A stretch of DNA of 64,000 nt from the NCBI GenBank assembly GCA_916048095.2, contig OU696584.1, forward strand, positions 5,994,704-6,058,703, read 5' to 3'. The DNA comes from Sacculina carcini (taxonomy: Eukaryota; Arthropoda; Thecostraca; Sacculinidae). Below are positions 15,712 to 27,603 of this stretch, in pieces; the stretch's first letter is position 1; each line of letters begins with the position of its first letter. The position numbers and the translations under genes were made by a program. Under the pieces are notes generated by a model that was not told where the DNA came from, did not search any database, and was given only the letters and a program-made list of their open reading frames with translations.

Positions 15712-16752
15712 ATGCAACGCGCCGAATATGACTCGATCGTGGCGGCCATTGTGCGGCTGCACTACCCACTGAATCCTGAGCCAGTGGCGGCGCTGTTCCC
15801 GCACGTGACGCACGGCACGCTGGGCGCCATCATCAGCCAGCAGCGACAGAGGCACACGCGCGCCACGTTCGGCCGACACACGCGGCCGCCCGCCCTGCGG
15901 CGACTGCTGGAGCGCTACGACGCGGCCGTAGCGGCCTCACAGCCCCTGGGCGTGCTGCTGCGACTGGCCGTCGAGCTACAGCTGCCGCCGGCTCTGTTGG
16001 CCAAGAGCGTGTTGGGCGAGCGTGTGCCGCCGACGGTAGGCGAGCGATCCTCGCCGACCGGCGGCGGCGGCGGTGGTGATGGCATGCCTATCGAGACAGA
16101 GGCGGCGCGGCGGCGGCGCTTGAACGCGCTGCTGCGCTGCGGCGTCGCGTTGGCATCGTCGGCGTGCGAGCCCCGTCTGGCGGCCGAGGTGCGTTTGTGT
16201 GCGGCGGCAGACTCGAGCTACGGCCCGTCGGCCGACGCTGTCAAGCGCGCCATCGGCCTCGAGCACGAGGTGCGGCTGGCCGCCCAGCTGCGCGCGCTCA
16301 ACGTGGCGTTTTTCGACGAGCACGAGCTGCGTCGGCGCGGCTACGACAAGACGCCCGACTTTCTGCTGGACGTGCCGGTGGCGGTGCGCGGCTGTGTGGT
16401 CAACTGGATCGAGAGCAAGGCGTCGTTCGGCGACGACGTGTCGCACCGCGACTACATGCGCGAGCAGTACGTCAAGTACTGGCGTCGCTACGGGCCCGGC
16501 CTGGTCATCTACTGGTTCGGCTTCCTCTCCGAGCTGATTGCCGAGTCGTCCGAGCAGCACGTTCTGTTGGCCGAGCGGCTCTGCGAGGAGGACATTGAGT
16601 TTATGCAGCCGGAACTGAACCTGGTGTCGTCGCCGCCGGGGATGCAGTCAGAAGGTGTCAAAGCGCCGACGACGACGGTCGTGCGTCGCTCCCTGACGGA
16701 CGACATGGAGCGGCTGAGTGTCAAAACTGAGGCTTCTACCAACAATACGTGA
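15712..16752 (+). CDS. CDIN1: CDAN1-interacting nuclease 1 (C15orf41 family), intronless
   Basis: 346 residues in one uninterrupted GC-rich exon. CDIN1 is the partner of codanin-1 and has a predicted PD-(D/E)XK nuclease fold. Visible here: N-terminal helical part (EYDSIVAAIVRL, then a TLGAIISQQ-type turn), middle segment YGPSADAVKRAIGLEHEVRL, then the nuclease signature: GYDKTPDFLLDVPVAV with D216, and NWIESKASFGDD with E234 and K236, followed by YVKYWRRYGPGLVIYWFGF. The core matches the vertebrate protein closely. A Gly-rich insert (about residues 118-125) and a tail of about 45 residues after the conserved core make it longer than the roughly 280-residue human protein. Start chosen because MQRAEYDSIV aligns with the family N-terminus. 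Antisense open frames across it are shadows of high GC. Confidence 0.93.
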   Translation: MQRAEYDSIVAAIVRLHYPLNPEPVAALFPHVTHGTLGAIISQQRQRHTRATFGRHTRPPALRRLLERYDAAVAASQPLGVLLRLAVELQLPPALLAKSVLGERVPPTVGERSSPTGGGGGGDGMPIETEAARRRRLNALLRCGVALASSACEPRLAAEVRLCAAADSSYGPSADAVKRAIGLEHEVRLAAQLRALNVAFFDEHELRRRGYDKTPDFLLDVPVAVRGCVVNWIESKASFGDDVSHRDYMREQYVKYWRRYGPGLVIYWFGFLSELIAESSEQHVLLAERLCEEDIEFMQPELNLVSSPPGMQSEGVKAPTTTVVRRSLTDDMERLSVKTEASTNNT

Positions 16753-18000
16753 ACTGCCGATGAGGATTCTGTCCGCCGCAGCGTCCGCCGACCTGGTGGC
16801 AGCTGTGCCCGCCCATGATGATGATTGTGTTGTTTCTGTTTGGTTCGATTTGGGATCGTCGACAGGCTGATAATTTTCTCGTTTGTGCTTGTTTTCAATA
16901 TAGAGATGATTTGTGCGAGTCGCCGTTGTTTTTTCGCATCGTACGAGTTGGAATCATTGAAACCAGCTGGTGTTGTTCGGTATCGGTGCTTCAAGGTCTT
17001 CGTTGGTTGTTTTTGAAAGGATAATCTATAGGAAAGTTCAGTCTACCTGGGCGTCTGCAGGACCTCATATAAATACAGCTATCATAAGGCAATACTCCTC
17101 TGGAAACTTGAGCCTGTTGGTATTCTGGTGTGTAATGCTACCTAGCGTGTACCTAGCGTGTACCTAGCGTGTACGCTCTCCCTAAGCCACTAATTGTGTC
17201 TTTCAAATTGTTATGATGATAAGAAAGTAACTAATTAATATACGTTGGCGTTATTATAGGTGTGCTGTGCTGGTATAGGCTCGTGAGCTGATATGCTAGC
17301 TGGCGTGCTGTGTTGTCGCGCCTGTCTTCAGTGCGTCAGGCCGACTTTTAAACTACGGTCTCATTCGCTGGCGCACGCCGCCACGGCGTCTGGCGCGTGC
17401 ATATTGTCAGCAAGCTACTCCAGCGTGGGTCGGCGCGGCCGTTTAAACTCTCACAGCCGTGTGATTTTCAATAATTCATCTATAAATACAATAGTTGAAT
17501 ACAATTTATTCACCTCCTAATTTTGCTATTTCAAGCGAGCACCAGTCTAATATTGACTTGAATTTGATGGAATTGCTTGAGTCCTGCGCTATTATTCTGT
17601 TGAGGTTTGTTTAATAATTGTAGCTGGAATAATTGCTGAAATAATATCTGGGTTTGTTTTTACCCAACACAAGCGCATGTTCTTTTTATTCAGATTTGTA
17701 GCTCATATTGTTTCCGTTATGATTACGTGTAATTATTAATGCTATATAATTATATTATTTATTTATTCCTCATTCTTGTCTCTTTATTATTTCTTCAGCT
17801 TTATTCTTACCAATCCAATTATTTGTTCTAGCATTAAAATCATCCATTCAACTCGAAAAAATTATATTTTTCCCCTAATTCATTTCCTAGCTATTCTAGC
17901 TGTTTTTAACGTGTTTCGTGATATAGATTGATGTTCAGTGGACCATTAATTTCATATATATTGAGTCCAGCAGCCGTCTCACTAACGTATGTGTGTGTAG
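16753..18000. other. intergenic, AT-rich; small 11-bp tandem repeat
   Basis: 3' flank of CDIN1 and probable 5' side of the next gene. Three copies of ACCTAGCGTGT lie at about 17139-17173. No other gene-like signal is seen; earlier exons of the next gene may hide here. Confidence 0.5.
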
Positions 18001-20121
18001 GGTACACGTTTTTGTGTGTGGAAACAATGTTTACGGGAATATTGGCGACGGAGTTTCTTAAGGAACTCATCGACCTCCGCTGATATCCCAGGCACGCAGG
18101 CAAATGGCGCCCCGGGAGAACGTACTGATCGCAAACGCACGTCTGTCAAATCCGTGATTTATCCGTCAATCAAAGCTGAACAATTGCGAGTGAGTTTTCA
18201 GCCGACCGTGTTTTCGTTTCTGATATTTGAAATCAAATAAGTTAAACGCTCCATTCTACTTATTTTAGCGGTTCTCTTCGAACGAATTTCGTAAATCCAC
18301 ATGATAATCCTTATTTAATCAATATTGGTTTTTACACTTTGTTGTCAAACTATTAATTGCAGCTTGCAATCTGAATGATGTAGGTAACAGCGTGTAATGT
18401 TTAGGCTGTACATATATGTATATATGGTTAATTTTTTACACACCCAAATTTCTATTATTTATGGTTTTTACTCATTTGATACAATTAACACTCTACTGTT
18501 TTTGTAGTTTGGTCCATCGCTTTGTAAGTGCGCGTAGCATCTGCGTCATTAATGTCGTTTTTCTATGCTGTCCGCTGAACTGAACTACGGCGTTGCTATT
18601 GCCGCCAGGAGATTGGTTCGTGGCTTGTGCTGGCCATTGAGAGAGAGCACACGCTTCACTATCGGCTTGCCTCAACTCATGATATGAGTCGCGGCGATGA
18701 CGTCAGCAGTGACGTCACTGTGGACAGTGGTTTCGTCACAGGTCCCCGCTGTGAAATACCGCTCATACCCCCGGGCGACAAAGTATCAAGCGAGCAGAAC
18801 ACGGACCAGGCAGGCAATCTTTGTAATTTTTATTTTAGTCTGAATATTATATACATATTTCATATATTTTACTTTAATACATTTTATTTAAAATGTATGT
18901 GTATATATTTCATATATAATTCTATCTTACTTTAATTTGAATGATTTGCTATATGCTATTCTTTGTTGATTTAATATTTTTTCCTACTGGCTGTTTTGAA
19001 AATGTTCTTGTTGATTTAATTTTCGACGTCATACATTTTACATTGCATTCTTATCTGTTTTGTTTGTCTCCACGTTTATTTTATTTTCATGTATATTGTA
19101 TTATTGTTATGATTTCGCCAGAGTGTACCCCATGTAGACTGCAAAATTCATACACTCAGCAAGCGTCAATTAAGACAAACCACCAATTACCGCTGTTTGT
19201 TGTTATTATTTATTATTTATTGAGGAACGTGGGCGGAGTGATATTATGGATTGTTATCGGATGATGGTTTATTATTTATTGTTATTTATTTATTATTTTA
19301 TTTCCAACTCTCTTTCTAGACTTTTTTCTCTTCGAACTCTCTTTCTCTCTGAATCCTTTGGGCGCTTCCGGTACATGGGGCCACCTTAGGGTGGTAATAG
19401 TGCTTGCACTCTTCCCATGCTACTGGATTTGCCTGTAATTAATAATAATAATAATTATCTGCCGACTGTCGCTCAGCAAATACAGCTTATCGGTTCTTAT
19501 CACAGTTTCTCGCTCTGATATTTCAGGGCGCGCGCGTCCCGCAGATACGTGAGTGTATCTGGCAGGTTCGCTCGTGCATAGACCAGCTGCCCGCCTCCGA
19601 CCACTGTCTGCTGATCGACAGCCACGTGGCCGACTTGTGTGCCGCGCGTGTCCACGATAACAGCTCGCGACACCCGCGCGTCGTGATGGCCGAAGCACGG
19701 TGGGCCAGCCTGCAGTCGACCGTCGTCGCGCTTCTGTTGCTCGTGAGAAACCAGCAGGTGCCGTGTCTGTCTGTCTGTCAGTCTGTCTGTCTGTCTGACG
19801 GTCTTTCTCTCGCACACACAGTCGCTCGTTCGGTGTATTAGGCGGTCTATGCACTAAAGATATAGCTGTTCAATTTTTTCCCTGCAAAAACCAACAAATC
19901 GCCGTATTATATTCTGACGAAATTTTACGCGAAGATTCCCAAAATTATATCCATTTTAGTGTATCATTGAATATATTTCCGCACTAAATGTGATCTACGC
20001 CTTGAATTGCCTTGAATAACGTCTTAATCCTCCATTTTGGGAGAATATGAATCGAAGTTGTTCCAAGTTACATTGCTTACCAAAAGGCTCATGTAAACCC
20101 CAGTTTGTAAGATGTATATTG

Positions 20122-20160
<39 letters not shown>

Positions 20161-20349
20161 GTGTCAATGTGTTCGACATCACGGCTCAAGTCTCGCCACA
20201 AACACGCGGCCCAAAGTCAGTCACAAGTGGCGCCCCCTGGTGGCAGTCAGTCGCAACTCGACCAGTACCTGCTGTTGACTGCGCGCTGTTTTGCCGCGCA
20301 GATTCGCGCCGCCAAAAACACTGTCAAACGCGGCCGCGTCAAAACATGA
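18001..20349 (+). CDS. unrecognised multi-exon protein-coding gene, 5' end uncertain
   Basis: I do not recognise this protein. Four likely exons, all phase 0: 18001-18189 (acceptor TAG, donor GTGAGT), about 18609-18782 (weak donor GTATCA), 19527-19757 and 20161-20349 (stop TGA). The last two are strongest: GC-rich against AT-rich introns, clean acceptors, exact phase continuity. About 260 residues are visible. Exon 3 is helical and leucine-rich with recurring Cys/His (RECIWQVRSCIDQLPA, LIDSHVADLCAARVHD, LQSTVVALLLLVRNQQ). Exon 4 has a Gln/Ser linker then a helix (DQYLLLTARCFAAQIRAAKN) and a basic end. No membrane segment, signal peptide or catalytic motif is obvious. It converges on B9D1. Upstream exons and a start codon were not found. 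Confidence 0.55.
19767..19801 (+). repeat. (TCTG)n microsatellite
   Basis: Short tetranucleotide run beginning about 10 bp after the donor at 19758 of the unrecognised gene. Confidence 0.9.
20125..20158 (+). repeat. (TG)n tract abutting a splice acceptor
   Basis: TG run that passes directly into the CAG acceptor at 20160 and takes the place of a pyrimidine tract. Confidence 0.9.
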
Positions 20350-21484
20350 CACCGCCGCGGGATTGCACATCATAACACCAGCTGCGTCCGCGATTTGTGC
20401 AGTTTTTAGCGAGAATTTTGCTGAGATCTTCAGTTCATTGTTCTTCAGTATTTTGTTATCAAAACCGGCATAGCAAATAGCAGGCTTCTTATTAACTACA
20501 GGCAAATCCAGTAGCAAGATGAGACTCAGAGGGTTCGAAAAGTAGAAAATTATAGAGAGATAGACAGTTCGAAAAGAAAATAGTAAATAAATGACAATCC
20601 ATTTATAAATAAAAACAATCCATCCGATAACACTGCATAATGTCACTCAGCCCACTTTCCTCAATAAATAACAATAAATATGTGATTCAATAAATGATTA
20701 CCATCAATAAATTACAATACACAAGTGTGTGTGTGTGTGTGTGTGTGTAATGTGTAATATACAAGTGTGTTATATGCAATGTACTTTTTGTCGAGGTATG
20801 TGTGTTTGAAATGAATGGACACGTTATGGTTGAAGGTCTCATGCAACTGAACCAACTGAGTCATTCTTGAACATGCGATCGATTGGCGCTTGTACATGCT
20901 TTTATACGGTTTAGCCAGACGTGAACGCGTTGGGTCGTATTTCCCGGTGGTTTTTCGGATGCATGCACTAAAACACGATCGCACAACAAACGAAATGAAA
21001 AGCAGAGCGTAGCAAAAATAGAATAAAGATCGCTTAAGAGCGTAAGAAATAGCGCGCGTGAAGAGAACTGAAAAATGTAATCTGATATAAAATTCATGTA
21101 AAACAATTTACCAAAGCGACTAAGCATGTTCGCTAAGGATATTTTTACTCGATACCACACGCGCGCACAAACATACATACACACACTTGTCAAAAAAGCG
21201 CGAATCACAAAACGTATATTGGAAAGTACAAAACACGCACACGCGTTGATAAAAATGGACGGAAAAGGTGCAGAAGGTCATTTCAATACCGACACGATGC
21301 TGTGGATACGGGCGCGCACTATCGCGCAACTCACACCTAACACAACTAATCGAGCGATTTAATGGCGACACGATTATGTGTGTGTAGAATGACTGGCCAG
21401 TGTTTGTGACTAGAATAAGACATCGAGACTAGAATACAACACAACGCGGGCGTATCAGAGGTAATAAACAGCACCTCACACCGA

Positions 21485-21544
<60 letters not shown>

Positions 21545-21889
21545 AATAAAACACACACACACACATACTATTACATCATGCACATGCATATACACACATA
21601 TATGTATGCATAAGTACACTCCCACAAATATACACACACACACACACACACAGACAAAATCAAATACACACACACACACACACACACATACAAATACACA
21701 AGCATACAAAAAATACACACAAATTCACGCCACACACATACAAACCCACACACACACACACACAGACAAATACACGCCACATATACACAAATATACACGC
21801 ACAAACACACATTCAAATACACGCCACACACACATACAAACCCACAAATACACACACACACACATGCAGAGTGTGGGAGCGGCGTGTGT
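20350..21889. other. convergent intergenic region with simple repeats
   Basis: Between two convergent genes. It holds a (TG)n at 20725-20748, a diverged copy of the dispersed family also seen at 31.2, 31.7 and 46.1 kb (about 20755-20880), a (TA)n of about 55 bp at 21487-21541 and a CA-rich block at 21550-21865. No gene seen. Confidence 0.6.
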
Positions 21890-22474
21890 TCAGCGGGCGG
21901 CGGGAATGGCAGTGGAGTCCGAGAAGGAGATGCTGGACGAGTCGCAAGTGTTGTTGCTGCTGGTCGAGCTATGATAGCCGAGGCGTCGCATGTCCTTCAG
22001 CAGTACGTCCACACTGACAGTCACACAGCCGTGCGACTCGACGCGCATCACTGCACACACACACATACGCACACACACACACACATACACAACACACAGG
22101 GGTAGATACAGACAGACATGCATGCATATGTGAACCGATTGTTGGACTCGGTGGTGTAGTCGCAGCACACCCGCCTCACAAGCAGGAGGTCCGTGGTTCG
22201 AAACTCGAAGAAGCAGAATTTCATTGGGCGAATTCTATAATCCAACAGCCCCTGTCCACCTAGCAGTAAATGATGGTACCAGATATCAGTCATGTGTTGT
22301 GTCATGCATTCTGGGGAGGTGGCCCTCTCTAATACGTCTTCCGTCCTTGTGACGGCAGCGGTCGGTCGCTGCTGGTCGTATGCCAGTGGCTGGACCCAAG
22401 CTCACGAGCTCGCATTTACCAGCGTTGAGCTCGAGGCCAATGCTGCCGAGGGTGGTACCAAGCGGTTGTGTGTA

Positions 22475-22506
<32 letters not shown>

Positions 22507-25500
22507 TGTATGTGTGTGTGTGTTACCTTCTCTGCCGTGACCGGTAGCCAATACGCCGAGATCTACCAGCTCAGGTCGACGGCCCGTGAACCACGACATG
22601 AACTGCTGCAGTTGCGACGCTGAACGAGGCACAAACATCGCCACACTGCCCTCACACACACACATAAACAATCTCTTACACACAAACATACACACACGAG
22701 CGACTTGTTAGATGGGTCACCTTGTATGAGCAATTTTCATTTACAAAATTGTTTCTCGCTACCATTATTGTTATTATTATTATTAAGCATAGCTTCACGA
22801 CCGACATGCGCGCTCGTCCAGGTCAGGGGTTGTTAACCAGGAGTATGGGAGCCAAAGTCTGTCGGGGGTCTGACACTCGATTTCTGAATACTGACACAAA
22901 TTATCAATGATTTATAAATAAAAAACCTATCAATGGTTGTGTTTTTCTCCTAGTAATCCGTATCTAAAGTAGCGTAAGCTCTAGCGGTTGAAATACTCGT
23001 GGATCTGGAAGACAACCCGACTGCCAAATAATAGGATTGATGATAATTATTTGAACAGTCAAGTAGGCGCGTATGGTACCATATTCGACAATCCATTGTG
23101 GGCATGGAACAATAAGAATGTTAAGAACGCCTGTTCTACTCGCTTAGTGGAGACGGTGGCACAATGGCTCACTGACCGCAGTCGATGGTGGCCGGCGCAC
23201 GGAGGCACGTGAACCAGTCCGTAACCTCGCAACACGTCGTTGCCCAGCCAATCAGGCCCGTAACAGCTGATCACCAGCTGCGGCCCTGTAACACACACAT
23301 GCACACACACAATGTAGCTCCATTGGTCACATTGGCAAGTGGGTCTGATTGCGCTCCATTTTCACTGTCAGCTAATTTTCCTAATGTTATTACTCACCTC
23401 TCTCTCTGTCTCTGTCTCTTTCTGTCGCTTGCTCTTTCGCGCCCCGATTCTTCTTGTTCATTAATTTCGATAACAATATAGAGTACACGGCAGCCACGTT
23501 GAATGCACGCAAGAAAGTGTAGGTGATGTTTGTTTAGGGGCAATTTCGCTAGTTCCTGGTGCCCGCTGGTAAATTGAGTGAGATCCAGTTGGGATATTAC
23601 CCCACTAATACCCCTTTGTGCCGGGAATTTCATCAGCATGTTCATGACTGGTTAACATTCGTTGCTCAGTATTGTTTCCATAGATACTTGCATTTGGAGT
23701 TATGTTCACAGCATTTGAACAATACGCTTCCATCCCTCGAATATATGAGCCGTATTCTAGAATTAAGTGCTCGACGGTGAGGCGTTTTTCAACAAGAGAT
23801 GGATAGATAGAGGCGATACTGACAGCCGTAAGGACTGCTGGATTTGAACGTCGCCTCCAGCGGTAAATTCCACACAAAACGACCGCCGGCGCTGCCATCT
23901 TGTTTGCGCGCCACTTGCGATATCGCCTCATCCAAACCCTGAAACACAAACACACACACACAGACACACAAACACACTTGTGAGTGCGGCATACAGTACC
24001 ATAGGACAGATAAGACACGTTTTTAACTATTTGGATCTAGAAACCCTCAGAAAAATACTAGTGTCAATAATAAGAGCCAACTTGGAGTACGCTGAAATTG
24101 TTTGGGCACCAAATATGAAAAAAGGAAGTTGCAAAATTGGATATGGTTCAGAGGATAGCAACTACGTTAATATCAGAGCTAAAGAATTTGACATATGAAG
24201 AACGATTGTAAAAATTGGGACTGGTTATATTAGAAAAAAGGCGAAAACGAGGGGACCTGATAGCAGTCTTCAAGTATATGTCGGAAATGGACGAGACGGA
24301 ACAGTTATTCTCGAGTTATGCACAATCCAGTGGAAGAAGAGGACACAAAATAAAACTGAAAAAACCAGGTGAAGCAGTAATTTGAAAACGTTTAGTTTTC
24401 CGTATAGATGCGTGGATAAATGGAATAAATTAAGGGAAGAAGTAGTCGATAGTGAAAATATTAGCACATTTAAGACAAAACTGGACAATTGTGGATATGG
24501 AGAAGGGACAGTCCGAGCCTAAAAGCTCTTCTCTCGTATCAACAAATCGGTGAATACATACACACACAAGCACACACAGAAAGAGAGAGAGAGAGAGAGA
24601 GACGTGCAAGCTATTGGTTCGCGCACGCGTACACACCAAACGAACAGAGATTGGTATTGATGAAAACACAGTGAAACTGTTTGATGATGTGATGATGTGT
24701 TTGATGACGCAAGAAGAAGCGATACGCCACGTCAAGACTTATTGATATCGTTATTATTATTATTATTATTAATTACACCCAGTGGCAGGGGAAAAGTGCA
24801 AACACCACCACCATCATGCGCTGACAAAATGCACCAAACGATATGCATATATAGCTAAAAGATGTCAAGAAAAATATAATTTCTGCAGAATTTGTTGGCA
24901 TAAGCATTATCGCAAAGACGTTGCATAATGATGCATGTACATGACTGATCGCCTCCAGGATTCGCCCCCCCCCCCCAAATTAATTCATCCCCTCCCAAAA
25001 TTGCACTCTGGATGCGCCACTGTGAGTACAGAGATAAAAATCAAACAAAATAATGCATTGAAACACTACGATAAATGAAAATGAATGATACTGAAGCGAT
25101 TGAAACAGAGAAACGGAGCTGAGAGAGAGAAAGAGAGTTGGCGAGAAGTCAGTGTTCAGTGCAGTGTTCAGTGTGCCGAGTCAGTGTGCCGAGTCAGTGT
25201 GCCGAGTCAGTGTGCCGAGTCAATGTGCCGAGTCAGTGTGCCGAGTCAGTGTGCCGAGTCAGTGTGCCGAGTCAGTGTGCCGAGTCAGTGTGCCGAGTCA
25301 GTGTGCCGAGTCAGTGTGCCGAGTCAGTGTGCCGAGTCAGTGTGCCGAGTCAGTGTGCCGAGTCAGTGTGCCGAGTCAGTGTGCCGAGTCAGTGTGCCGA
25401 GTCAGTGTGCCGAGTCAGTGTGCCGAGTCAGTGTGCCGAGTCAGTGTGCCGAGTCAGTGTGCCGAGTCAGTGTGCCGAGTCAGTGTGCCGAGTCAGTGTG

Positions 25501-25766
25501 CCGATTCAGTGTGCCGATTCAGTGCGAGTCAGTGTGCCGATTCAGTGCGAGTCAGTGTGCCGAGTCAGTGTGCCGAGTCAGTGTGCCGAGACACTGACAG
25601 TGACCAGTTGCCAGTCGGAGCCGCAATGAAGCCAGTAGCGACAGTAGACCGAGTCCAGACCGACAAACTGGCCGCACTCCAGCTGACCGCACACCGACAC
25701 CAGGAAACACGAACTGTTCGACGACGGCGCGACAGCCGGCGCCGGCGGCGGCGAATCAGCAGCCAT
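21890..25766 (-). CDS. B9D1: B9 domain-containing protein 1, complete
   Basis: A B9-complex (tectonic-like) protein of the ciliary transition zone. Five exons on the minus strand: 25766-25599, 23938-23824, 23285-23177, 22645-22527, 22050-21890. They join in phase to 672 bp, 223 residues (human about 204). Landmarks: [15 protein letters not shown] and [15 protein letters not shown] in exon 1; [93 protein letters not shown]. These form the B9 (C2-like) domain. The Ser/Thr-rich tail is longer than the human tail. Three of four donors are GTCAGT rather than GTAAGT/GTGAGT. Intron 1 holds a 13-bp minisatellite and a LINE piece; intron 4 holds a SINE. Confidence 0.95.
22140..22390 (+). mobile_element. 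tRNA-derived SINE in B9D1 intron 4
   Basis: The head has an A-box-like stretch around TGGTGTAGTCGCAGCAC and a B-box-like GGTTCGAAACTC (about 22142-22207). A body follows containing TCCACCTAGCAGTAAATG, a segment I recall from metazoan SINE bodies. The 3' limit is approximate. Confidence 0.6.
22470..22523 (+). repeat. (TG)n microsatellite
   Basis: Imperfect TG run with TATG steps, next to the B9D1 exon 4 donor (opposite strand). Confidence 0.9.
23993..24510 (+). mobile_element. LINE C-terminal fragment in B9D1 intron 1
   Basis: Plus-strand remnant with motifs typical of the end of CR1/L2-like ORF2: [32 protein letters not shown], and after frame breaks [14 protein letters not shown] with ISTFKTKLD. 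Stop codons and frameshifts interrupt it. It lies antisense to B9D1. Confidence 0.72.
25148..25588 (-). repeat. 13-bp minisatellite in B9D1 intron 1
   Basis: About 33 tandem copies of AGTGTGCCGAGTC (plus reading), very homogeneous, with a short degenerate stretch near 25500-25555. It begins about 10 bp after the B9D1 exon 1 donor at 25598. Open frames through it ([10 protein letters not shown] repeats) are artefacts. Confidence 0.96.
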
Positions 25767-25845
25767 CGCTCAGATGCGCTCTCTGTGTGTTTGAGAGAAT
25801 GTGACTGTGAGAGCAAGCGTCGGCCTAACACAGACAGCACCGGCT

Positions 25846-25846
25846 C

Positions 25847-25879
<33 letters not shown>
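25846..25879. repeat. (TA)n microsatellite
   Basis: TA run about 80 bp upstream of the B9D1 start codon, in its presumed promoter or 5' UTR. Confidence 0.9.
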
Positions 25880-25884
<5 letters not shown>

Positions 25885-26747
25885 AGTTTAAAAACAAAAC
25901 TCAAGCAGGAACAAAACCTCTAAGCCGTGTTGTAAACAACGAAAATCTATATGAGCTATGCACGCATAAAAAATATTGTTAGTTAAAAATTAATTGCGCC
26001 TTTACCTCAATTGCATGCATCTAAACGCGTTGATAGCAACTCGTGGGCAGGAAGAGAATAGGAAATACAAAGAGTACCGCAACAAGCTGGCATCCTTGAT
26101 TCGTCTTGCTAAGCAAAACTACTACTCGCAGGCGCTGTCAAAAGCAGAGCATAGCACCAGAGATACTTGGACACAGCGTTGGGTCGAAACAAAGCGGAAT
26201 CTTCTCAATTGCTTTCCATGACCAGGGTACTATCCTTGATGATGACTGCGACATTACAAATGGTTTTAATTACTAGTTTACTGAAGTCGGTCAAAAAACA
26301 ATGCATAGTATTCCAGAAACAACCACAAAGTTTGACACAAACAGATTGAACAGAATTCAATACAGTATATTTTTTAGTCCCATCACACAAAATGAGATAT
26401 ACAACATAAGCATGGCTTGTAAAAGTAAAAAACCATGTGATTTATACAACTTAGATATGAGGATGCTGAAGATGGCTGCAGCAATTATTCCAGAACCATT
26501 TGAGTATATATATAATTTGTCCCTCTTATCGGGCATTGTTCCAAAATTGCTGAAAATTGCTAAAGTCGTACCTATATTTAAAAATGGTGATAAATCACTT
26601 TTCACAAATTATCGGCCTATCTCTCTATTACCACAGTTTTCCAAAATTATAGAAAAATTATTTTCGAAAAAACTAAATTATTTTATTTCCCAAAACAACA
26701 TCATACACTGCAATCAATACGGGTTTCAATCAAAAAAATCAGTTAAT

Positions 26748-27603
26748 GGGCACTACCCTATTTGCGCTAAACAAAAAGTGCGCTAAACAAAATGGAGGCG
26801 GAGCTAACAGGCGCGCTACGTCCACTGCGATACTAGCGCTCTTTAACGGCTTAAAGTGTAACTAACCTAACCTAACCAACCCAACCTAACCTAAACTAAC
26901 CAGCCTAACCTAACCTAACCAGCCTAACCTAACCTAACCAGCCTAACCTAACCTAACAACGAAAAGGCATTTGTCAAAAATAACACTAGAACAGTGCGCT
27001 GATTAGCTTTGATAAATATAACTTTCAAAAAGTAATATTGCAATAATAAATGTTACTTAGGTATAATAATTCCTATTGTTTTGTCGGCGAGACAAAAATC
27101 GAAATAAATAGAAATAATTAAAAAATATTGAAAATTGCACACTAGAAGAGCCTAAATCATCTTTGAAAAGTTGTTCTTTGTCGAACATCGGAATCCCAGT
27201 ACATAAAATCGAGCTAAACCAGCATATTTCTAATTCGAAGTGAAATAATGAATGTCTAAGGTTTTATTAACACTTCAATTAAATTAATAAACATATATTT
27301 CTATTTTCCAGACTGTCTAAAACACGCCAAAAATCCTTATAAATCATGTTTAGAAAAAGGCTCGAACGATCATCTCAAAGCGGCAAGAACAATCTAGGCT
27401 ACTTTGCGCCTTGAAATTCACTAAATTCTTAGCAACGCGCAGATAAATTGAAGCGTTGCTCTCATTCTCTGCAATGACGGCTCACAAATTTCTTGCCGCA
27501 CTGAGCGGAGCCCCATCCCTCTCGGCGCGCCTGGGCTAATCCGGTGGGCGGAGCCTATTTAGCTTACGTTGACTTAACGGTTTAGCGCAAACCGGTGGGT
27601 CCC
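26748..27603. mobile_element. hAT-like non-autonomous element inside the LINE
   Basis: Flanked by a perfect 8-bp duplication CAGTTAAT (26740-26747 and 27604-27611). Ends are imperfect inverted repeats sharing TTTGCGCTAAAC about 13 bp in from each tip (left GGGCACTACCC, right tip reverse complement GGGACCCACC). The 8-bp duplication fits hAT insertion. No transposase frame inside, so it would need a helper. Confidence 0.83.
26861..26957 (+). repeat. degenerate CCTAA pentamer array
   Basis: Repeated CTAAC/CCTAA pentamers with interspersed CCAGC, about 97 bp, inside the hAT-like element. The complement is TTAGG-like. Confidence 0.85.

Noticed and set aside
15976..16598. 194-codon antisense and 144-codon sense frames over CDIN1
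   Set aside because: Shadow frames caused by high GC; the homologous CDIN1 frame accounts for the region.
18627..19264. Plus-strand frames reading through AT-rich DNA (FYFSLNIIYIFHIF...)
   Set aside because: Beyond about 18782 the composition is intronic; only the 5' part is likely exon.
24779..25021. Small hAT-like MITE (CAGTGGC at both ends, inverted)
   Set aside because: Only seven terminal bases match and no 8-bp duplication is seen; may be chance or heavily decayed.
25085..25886. Cys-rich [10 protein letters not shown] repeat protein frames
   Set aside because: A 13-bp repeat read in three frames gives the same peptide pattern; it lies in B9D1 intron 1.
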